64,000 nt of DNA. Source: Asterias rubens (Eukaryota > Echinodermata > Asteroidea > Forcipulatida > Asteriidae). Shown in pieces: positions 56,750 to 64,000 of the stretch (the stretch's first letter is position 1; each line of letters opens with the position of its first letter). Location: assembly GCF_902459465.1 (NCBI RefSeq), contig NC_047076.1:12966146-13030145 (forward strand). Reading direction: 5' to 3'. Below the pieces are notes generated by a model, which worked only from the letters and a program-made list of their open reading frames with translations, was not told where the DNA came from and did not search any database. A program made the position numbers and the translations under genes.

Positions 56750-58149
56750 GTCGGAGAACAATGCTCAGAAGCTGGAACTTTTTGTTGCTTATTTATTATT
56801 TAAAGTAATCACAATGAGGTCGGGTGAAAAAATAGTCTGGTACCGCTTCAATGATGAAACATAGTTGTATCCATAGCTGGTTTGGGGGATCAGTCCAAAA
56901 TATAGTTAGGCTTGAATATATTTTTGATAATTATATATTTTTTTCGTTGTAATGTATTGTACGTTTATGTTAGTTGTCATACTTTAAATCCATAGCTTGG
57001 GTTCAAATCCGTTATGTGTACATACGAAACAGCGCATAACGATAACACTACAAACAAGGAAATACCTTAGGCCTAATATCAAACTTATTTGTACAATTTC
57101 CCCCGAATTTCAACGTTTTCATAAAATGGTGACAGTGCGTTCATTTTTGACTGTCCTAACAAACCCTATACTGTCACCTCATTCTGGGTATAACTTTGCT
57201 ATTCATACTTCTTATCTGTCTGCCTTTTGTAAAATCTAGATGTACCCATGGTGCTCTTTATTATACCTTTCCTCTTGATGGTTTCAGTTAAATGTTTATA
57301 AAGGTTTTTAGGGCTTTATCATGTTTGTATTTTTGTGTGAATTGTCAAATAAAAAAACCACAATAAACTATTTTAAACAAAAATTTGTGAGTCACTGCTC
57401 ATAGTCTCTCCAATTTATATTGGTATCACCATTTCATATAATGCGCTATATAAATGGAAATTATTATTATTATTATTATTTGATTTCACAATGGATGAAA
57501 CGTACTGCATATCGTATGCTCAGTATACTCCCTTTTGGTTCATAGCCACCAAGTGTTTCTAGAAAAGAAACTTTGAAAAGATATAAATGTCCCACTTCTT
57601 CTAGATCCCTTCCCTATAATCCTTTGCCCCTCTTTTTACTGGATATGTTGTTTGAACCTGGTTATGCCTCTGAAGAAGGTCCGGTTTTAATCGAAAGCGG
57701 AGGCCGTCCATAAAGGAATAAGTATATATTCCTCCATGGGCCATCTACCCTGCTCATTTTATTCACAATGTCGTACACCGAGTTGGGTTTTTAATGTTAA
57801 CTTTAAAACCGTTTATTTCCTTATACGTCTATAAAAAGTACTTGGCAAACAACTCTTCAAACATTCCAACTTAACAAAACTTCAAGGTTTTTTACCAAAG
57901 TACCCTGGAAAACAAGGTTTGTCCAAATAAACAAGTTCAAACTGGGTTTCGATTCTTTTATTAGAGTACATGTATACATTATACGCCTATATGATTCTTT
58001 AGTGACTCGCATTCCTTCTATACAGTATTATTATTCTCACCTTTCGAAATGTTCTCCAGGCTTATTTGCATAAATTTTGTTACCACCGAGCCTTTTGGTA
58101 GTTTTTCAAAGCAAAACCGTGGGACATGCTAAATGATTTTGAACCTGCT
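56750..58149. other. GPCR1 3' UTR and spacer
   Basis: The first ~150 bases match the sequence after the GPCR2 stop ('cagaagctggaa.tttttgttgctt', 'aataatcacaatgaggt', 'tggtttgggg.atcagtccaaaa'), so the 3' UTR was part of the duplicated unit. Polyadenylation-type AATAAA occurs at 57348 and about 57363. 'Gcgctatataaat' plus an (ATT)n tail at 57436-57482 is typical of a SINE end. No further gene was seen. Confidence 0.5.
57670..57700 (+). ncRNA. degenerate hammerhead-like motif (speculative)
   Basis: CTGAAGA, a weak hairpin (GGT..ATC) and CGAAAG occur in the same order as at 10865 and 19096. Helix II is poor and the final C of GAAAC is changed, so this is probably a decayed copy. Confidence 0.15.
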
Positions 58150-58800
58150 AGTGACGTTGACTGTATAATACGCGAACGATCGGCAACGGTAAATCTGAGG
58201 AAATGTTGTTGTGATTTGGTGCGGGCCACAAACGTGGTATAAAATAATTAGCTGTGGTGTTGTCTGAAAAGGGGTTAGCTGTTTTTATGTTATGCGGTCA
58301 TAACTTCTGTTTTTAGAAAGAGAAAGTCAGCTTAATTAGTTCTGGGCATGGAGGACCTAGGGCTTCCGATCCATACGTTCTTCTTCTAAATTTGAATCTG
58401 AACTATGCAGTCGGCAAAGCGTCTAAATGGAATCATGGCTGCCAAACCTTGGGAAATACTGAATGTCACCTGCCAGTGACGTTGATTGTATCAATACGCG
58501 AACAATCGACAGCCAGAAGACTGATTTCATGTATTTGAGTAAAACTTACTATTGCACTCAACGTTAATGCCGAGGCAATGTTGCTTCGATGTTGTTGACT
58601 TCAAACGTTGTGTAAAAGTTGAGCTGTGGTGTGGTTTGACAAAGGCAAGGTGTTTTTGTAGGCAATGCAGTCCTGGACTGTTTCGAAAGATCGAAAGAGA
58701 ACAACCAGCTTAGGATGTTGGGCATGGGTGACCTAGAGCTTACATTCCAAAATTTTCTTCTGAACTTGAATTGGAATTATGTAGTAGGCAAAGCATTTCA
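58150..58800. repeat. tandem duplication, ~325 bp, upstream of GPCR2
   Basis: Two diverged copies start at 'gtgacgttga' (58151 and 58476). They share 'tacgcgaacgatcggca', 'ttgagctgtggtgttg', 'ctgggcatgg.ggacctag.gctt' and 'ttcttctaaatttgaat'. The pair lies 0.7-1.3 kb 5' of the GPCR2 start. Confidence 0.7.
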
Positions 58801-58974
58801 TTTCATTTCAAAATGTTATATTAAATAGAACATGAATCGCAGCCAAAAGCTGAATTACTCATGGTTTACAATTAAAACAGCGACAAAGAAAAAAGAGAAG
58901 AAAAAAAATTAATTTGCATTAGCACCGTATTGAATCTTCACACAAACTTTTTGTAAAGAAGACAAGGAAGAAGT

Positions 58975-59110
58975 TTCCGTTTTAGACGTGGGAGAACACA
59001 AATCCTATTCATAAGGAAAACCCAAGGAGCCAGGTAGGGACCGAAAACCCCAAATCAAGATCCAAGACTCCGGTTCGGGAATCGAACCGGGGTTCAGTGG
59101 GCATGCATAA
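58975..59110 (-). mobile_element. SINE family B copy upstream of GPCR2
   Basis: 'Ttttagacgtgggag', 'gaccgaaaaccc', 'actccggttcgggaatcgaaccgggg' match the SINE body next to the array at 18405. The B box is inverted. Confidence 0.6.
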
Positions 59111-59486
59111 ACTATGGGGAAACTGAGTTTTGCTTAATGGTAAAACGACCTCAGCTCAAATACACCAGCTGTGGTAGGGATACCAACTTTGGTAAGAAAG
59201 CCCACACATACCATTCCCTTTTCGAATAAAACCCATATTGTTTCCATTTTTATAACTATAATAAAAACTAAAAAGTTGTTAATTTCAGACATGACCGTTT
59301 TTAGCGTGACATAAAGTCTTGTGTTTCACTTTGTGCCTCTCGGATTAAACTATACTTGACACATCTCGTAGTTGAAATACAAGAAACAACAAGTATTTGT
59401 ACTACAAAATTCTCCACATAACTTCCTTACAATTTTTTATTTTTCAAGGAGTTTTCTCAACTGAGAACAATGACTGTGAACACAAA

Positions 59487-60623
59487 ATGGATATCAACGA
59501 GACAACTTCAAACTCTACGACTGTTTCATGGCTGCCGAACACAACAATGACTACAACGAGTATCTCGGCTGTCCATAGCTATCCTGTAAGAGTCGTCTTG
59601 GGTGTTTGCTTCATCCTGATATCGGTCACTAGCATTACTGGTAATAGCATGGTCATTCTTGCTGTCATATTCAGCAAGAAACTCCGAACATCAACTAATG
59701 TCTTCGTGGTAAGCCTCAGCTCTGCAGACCTTATGACAGGCCTGGCAATGCCAATGAGTGCAGTTGCGCTGATCTCCCCTGGTAATAGCTGGCCGTGGTC
59801 GACGGAAGCTCCTTGTTACAACGCAGGCTTGCTTCTATACACAAGTGCCTGTGCCAGTCTCTACAACCTCGCTTCCATCGCTCTCAATAGGTTGATTCTT
59901 ATCAAGAGTCCTATGAAATGGTACCGTATTCTGTACACCAAATGCAACCTCGTTATTAATGTCGTGATCATATGGATTGTAGCATTTGCTATTCTGATAG
60001 TCCCTCCTCTTTGCGGCATTGGTGACTATGGCTACGGTAAGAAGCAGCACACGTGCTCAAACCTGGAGACCCACCCGAAGGCCAAAATGTTTGAAAGGAT
60101 TCAACTCTTCGCCGGTTACCCCCTCCCATTAATCATCATCATAACCAGCTATGTCATGATATTCTATCACGTCCGTCGCCACTTCAAGAAGCAGATGGAT
60201 GCGGCAACTGACACTAAGCACGAGTCTCTCGGCTCCGGGGACAACCCGACCTTCCAGAGGTCCGGGGACAACCCGACCTTCCAGAGGTCAGACAGCACTG
60301 TCGTCATATGTGCCGAACGCCGGGATCGGCTCAATCGACAACAACTCGAGATCACCAAAAATCTCTTCATTACAGTCTGTGCTTTCTTCATCTGTATAAC
60401 CCCTTACGCAGTGGCCCTTTACTTCCCGAACAACGAGAGTTTCCTGGTGATCGGTGGTGTGGTATTCCTCAGCAACAGCTTCCTCAACCCAATAATATAC
60501 GCAGCAAAACACCCGCAGTTTAAGAGGGTTCTGCGTCTGATCCTGCGATGTAAATACTCAGAGATAGAAGAGCCGTCGGATACCATCAAATACTTGACAG
60601 CCAAATGCTGTTGCAAATCATAA
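59487..60623 (+). CDS. class A GPCR, array member 2 (378 aa)
   Basis: Tandem paralogue of the receptor at 55634-56749, highly similar throughout, with the same sequence landmarks. These include N-terminal sequons, TGNS in TM1, SAD in TM2, NRL in place of DRY, CITP in TM6, NPIIY in TM7, the SEIEEPSDTIK tail and terminal CCCKS. The main difference is intracellular loop 3, which holds an exact 9-residue duplication (SGDNPTFQR twice) from two identical 27-bp units (60234-60260, 60261-60287). I chose ATG 59487 (MDINETT). An in-frame ATG at 59397 lies before the probable splice acceptor (ttttcaag, exon from 59449) and is thus likely intronic. Plus-strand coding in one exon, with similar 5' and 3' untranslated flanks to member 1. 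Ligand unknown; membrane signalling through G proteins is inferred from the fold, and the altered DRY may change coupling. Confidence 0.95.
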   Translation: MDINETTSNSTTVSWLPNTTMTTTSISAVHSYPVRVVLGVCFILISVTSITGNSMVILAVIFSKKLRTSTNVFVVSLSSADLMTGLAMPMSAVALISPGNSWPWSTEAPCYNAGLLLYTSACASLYNLASIALNRLILIKSPMKWYRILYTKCNLVINVVIIWIVAFAILIVPPLCGIGDYGYGKKQHTCSNLETHPKAKMFERIQLFAGYPLPLIIIITSYVMIFYHVRRHFKKQMDAATDTKHESLGSGDNPTFQRSGDNPTFQRSDSTVVICAERRDRLNRQQLEITKNLFITVCAFFICITPYAVALYFPNNESFLVIGGVVFLSNSFLNPIIYAAKHPQFKRVLRLILRCKYSEIEEPSDTIKYLTAKCCCKS

Positions 60624-62551
60624 ATAATTGAGAGGTCAGGATAAACAGAAGCTGGAATTTTTTGTTTGCTTTGTTATTATTGAAAATAATCACAATGAGG
60701 TTACTAGATGAAACATTGGTCTGTACCGCTTAAAAAGCTGGTACCCTGGTTTGGGGAATCAGTCCAAAAACGAGCAAGGCCAGTTTTGTACGTTTGTGTA
60801 TAAGTTTTCATACTTTATATCCATAGCTCAGTTCGAGTTCAAAGCATTTGTTTATAAAATAGTGCCTAACAATATTACTATATAGGAGAAATACTGATCA
60901 AAGTTATTGGTACAATTTTGCCCGGTTTTAAACGTATTCATGAACAGCATGCTTAACCAAGATGGCAGTACATGTTATATTAATGTTTCGTTTAAAGGTG
61001 TGAGGTTTGTTATTATGTAATAACTATTTTATATTAAATACAATTTATCGGAAACAACCGAATGCTTCTGTGCTTAATCAAGGGTACCGCATTCAACTAT
61101 TTCTGTGACGTCACTCTATTGATGAAAGTGTAGATTATTTTTAAGAATCTACACTTAACTGTAAATTTGTAATGAATGCATACACTCAATGGGAGACTTT
61201 TTGAAAGCTCTGCCACTAGAGGGCAGCAGACCTACCAGGTAAGGGTGCACAACTCGTACAGTAAACAATGGTAAATGCTAAAAATTCAAAAATACTCAAA
61301 AAATATTTAGAAGTCTCTCAGCCTCTTGAAAATTAAATCAGATACATTGTCATACAACTAAACTTAAGATTTCTTCTCAATTTTTGGTAGGTCAGCATTT
61401 TGGAATTTTTGCTAATTACCCGAGAAGAAACACTCCCAAAAACTCATGCACACCGCTTGTTATCGTTGGGGAACTCGTGTCCAGTACGTCCTGTTCCAGA
61501 ACAGTTTGGTTTATGCTGGCAATGTGTTATGAACAACAAAATACAGTTTGGCTAAATCTAAAATACAAAATCAAAGACACGCAAAACACAAAGTATTTGC
61601 TGTCAGTGACCGTCACTCATGCTTCTCCTATTCCTAAAGTTGTTGACATTACCTGGTGAAGAGCGCCCTCTCTTGGTGATTGGCAGATAGTCAAAAGTTA
61701 CGAAATAAGGCATGAAAATAATCTCACTTTTCGAGTGAGAAATTTGTTTGCATGTAAAAACGTAAGTTATGGTATGTTGTTTACATGCTAAAACTTAGAA
61801 TAAAATTATTTCTGTAACATTGTTTTACTCATTTCTCAAAAATTACAGCACCTCAGCAGGTAATATTTTAGGGGAAGCTTTCTACTGTAATTATCTTCAA
61901 TCTGTTTAAGTTTAATGTAAATCCGTGGACATTGTGTGAAAAATGTACCCAGACCCTTTAATGGGTTGTTCTATTTTGTTATAATTCTTTAACATTGGTA
62001 ACAACTGACACACCCCTTCTTGTGTACAAGCACTTTTGTCAGACAAACCAGTGTTGTCCTTTCTACTGTACTTAGTCCAGTTTGTTTTTCAACTTCTTCT
62101 GCCTGCCCTTCTATAACAATTTAGCTCATACCAATTAGTAAACACAACGGAAACTGTATTTATTCATAATTAATGATGATATTGTCGAAAACTAACGCCT
62201 TCGCATTTAATTAGATGAGCATTGAGCCAGATAAAAGCCTTGAAAAGCTATTGTGTCCATTTTATCCTTACAAAAAATATTCGAGAGCCGATTATTGTTC
62301 CCAATGGGAGCTTGTACTTTTATACAAACATTACCGAAAGGGTAAAAAATTGTGCATAAATATTAAACTATCTTTTAAAAATTGAACTACGATTCCAGTT
62401 GTTTACTGCAAGAATCTTGAAAAATTGGTTTTCAGAAACTCGGGCGGTGCAGTGACTAGAGGGTTAAACTATAATGATATCATAATATTATAAGCAATTA
62501 TCTTTCTCAAAAATAGTTAGTAATGGGATTGTATTGTATTGTATTGTATAT
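60624..62551. other. GPCR2 3' UTR and spacer
   Basis: The first ~160 bases match the GPCR1 3' flank. A 5'-truncated dispersed repeat ('ctcatttctcaaaaattacagcacctc' to 'tacccagaccctttaatgggt') lies at about 61700-61965. A 91-codon frame at 61384-61659 has no domain. No gene was seen. Confidence 0.4.
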
Positions 62552-62711
62552 TGGGTGCGTTCGTTTAGCTCCCCTGGGTCTACCCCGGTGTGTGGCGGGG
62601 TTTTTTTTTCTTTCTAGGACGAACGTGGGTAATTATCTGCACACGTTCGTCCTGGGAAAAAAAAACTCCACACACCGGGGTCGACCCAGGGAAGCTAAAC
62701 GAACGCACCCA
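62552..62711. mobile_element. 160-bp foldback element
   Basis: It is almost wholly palindromic. TGGGTGCGTTCGTTTAGCT on the left mirrors AGCTAAACGAACGCACCCA on the right, and pairing continues through 'cctgggtc.accccggtgtgtgg', an A/T run and 'ggacgaacgtg', with a loop near 62630-62640. It is non-coding; the two overlapping frames are mirror artefacts. A TGTAT-type microsatellite (62529-62548) abuts its left side. No clear target duplication was seen. Confidence 0.8.
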
Positions 62712-63340
62712 TTTTTGTGTCATGTTTTATTCCAAACTGGAACATACCCCCATAACCCTGGGGAGGGTAACAATATTATAACAATAATGTAGCATCATGT
62801 AGCCTAGCCTTGCGATATTTCAAATAGACAAAAAAAAAGGAATCGTACAGTTTTGAAAGTGTATTTTCTTTTGGATCGAATTCCACTTCAAAATAGTGTA
62901 ATTCTTGTGATGACAATTTGCTCACATGGTCATCCGTTCATTTTGTATAATTTGAAAGACTTGCTATAATTATGTTCTTACTGTTGTATTCAGTCATAGA
63001 CTCTTACATCCTAGCTCACATGACATTGGTCGCACCCTTTTTCTATTGTACACATACAAATACCCGGGAAAACAAGTTTCGATAATAGTGCAATTGTAAT
63101 AATTGCAATTTCGATAATAGCGGCACGATCTTTGATATTGCTCGTCTTTATTATAAAAGTTTATACTAATTGAACAATTATTGTTTTGAAATAAGGAAAT
63201 AAGGACCCTTTATTTTTCTGTGGTTTCATTGGCTATATATCCTTTACCTATACGTCATACTTTCGTTCTACATGTAATTGTACTTATTGGTACTTATTGG
63301 TAATAAACCAGACAAACTTCCGGGAAACTTGCCCGTGATC
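62712..63340. other. spacer upstream of GPCR3
   Basis: AT-rich, with small duplications such as 'cgataatag.gca' (about 63080 and 63112) and 'tacttattgg' (63281 and 63291). No gene seen. Confidence 0.35.
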
Positions 63341-63350
63341 TTGGCCGTCT

Positions 63351-63512
63351 GTATTTAAGCAGCCGCGATTAAGCGACTGACTTCATACCATAGATTGACC
63401 AACAACTTCAAGCAATCCAGATACATGTATCCTGATATTGCTGTTCGTTTGTTGAAACATTCAGTTCTAGAAAGTTGGTTTAAAGTTAAGCGGTTCTGTC
63501 TGGACAATAAAG
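63351..63512 (+). promoter_or_regulatory. putative promoter and 5' non-coding exon of GPCR3
   Basis: 'Tatttaag' at 63352-63359 is a reasonable TATA element. A short exon is inferred from about 63385 to 63512, ending 'ataaag' before donor GTTAGT. The matching acceptor 'cactttgcag' ends at 63904, giving a 392-base intron in the 5' UTR. The transcription start was placed about 30 bases after the TATA and is not seen directly. Confidence 0.45.
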
Positions 63513-63952
63513 GTTAGTTGTTTAATTAATTAATTCAGAATTTTATGTTTGTTTTTTATTTCAAAAGAGCCTATTTGAATCAATGTGTTGTCCCTTTTCG
63601 TTAACTGTTTCCGAACTGTCTGATGGGTAATTCAAGTCAGAAGTCCAGCTATTAAATACCGAGTTTGGCACGGTCCAACTTTGGTTATCAAAGCTCACAC
63701 TGTTCCTTAATATAACACCCAGGGTAGCCTTTGTTTATATAATTATATGGATAAAATATGGACGTACCGGGATACAGTTTTTAGTTTTTTGTTTTTCGAA
63801 TAACAGACTGAGTTCAAACATATCGAGGTTGAAAGAAACCTAATTACAGAGAACATTAAATTTTTAGTTTTAACATTTAGTTTTTTTACTTTGTCACTTT
63901 GCAGATTTATAAGTGGTTTTTCTCATAAGCACAAGGATACCAAACTAAACTC

Positions 63953-64000
63953 ATGGATATCAACGACTCGGAGACAATATTAAACTCTACGGCAGTTTCA
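63953..64000 (+). CDS. class A GPCR, array member 3 (partial, window edge)
   Basis: Only the first 16 codons fall in the window. MDINDSETILNSTAVS closely matches the start of member 2 (MDINETTSNSTTVS), with an N-glycosylation sequon (NST). An acceptor AG at 63903-63904 precedes the ATG by 48 bases, the same arrangement as in members 1 and 2. The rest of the receptor presumably lies beyond 64000. Confidence 0.85.
   Translation, partial: MDINDSETILNSTAVS

Noticed and set aside
59397-59486. Upstream in-frame ATG giving a 408-aa GPCR2
   Set aside because: The extra 30 codons cross a polypyrimidine tract and splice acceptor shared with member 1, so they are probably intronic; member 1 and member 3 both begin at the later ATG.
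62523-62792. 89- and 63-codon frames near the foldback
   Set aside because: Translation of the two arms of the inverted repeat; no domain.

Overview
The window is AT-rich animal nuclear DNA. Coding sequence is sparse, genes are split by canonical GT-AG introns, and short non-autonomous transposons and tRNA-derived SINEs are dense. The deubiquitinase gene, the single-coding-exon tandem GPCRs and the style of the repeats suggest a deuterostome, most likely an echinoderm and probably a sea star. That placement is inference from sequence character; no database search was possible.

Layout. Positions 1 to about 38,000 contain no coding gene I can support. They hold eleven-member and smaller MITE families, SINE copies, 100-325 bp tandem duplications, degenerate minisatellites and a few unusual palindromes. 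From 38,542 to 42,881, on the minus strand, lie two adjacent three-exon genes for short single-pass membrane proteins (138 and 142 aa). They share intron phases and a recognisable core, so they are tandem paralogues. From 44,023 to 53,964, on the plus strand and divergent from that pair, is a complete 15-exon MINDY4 gene (756 aa, catalytic Cys and His present). From 55,634 to the window edge is a tandem array of class A GPCR genes: two complete (371 and 378 aa) and a third cut off after 16 codons. Each has its coding start shortly after a splice acceptor.

Function. MINDY4 is a deubiquitinase with predicted preference for K48-linked ubiquitin chains. The GPCRs form a recently expanded receptor cluster that keeps NPxxY but has an Asn-Arg-Leu triplet in place of DRY and Ile in place of the TM6 toggle Trp. 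The two small membrane proteins have no recognised family. Nothing in the sequence says that these three groups act together.

Most unusual non-coding signals: (1) a MITE family whose copies carry different central sequences that nevertheless remain palindromic; (2) reciprocal nesting of two MITE families; (3) hammerhead-like CTGAAGA-hairpin-GAAA motifs; (4) a SINE head that has become a 140-bp tandem array; (5) foldback elements carrying CRE-type TGACGTCA sites.
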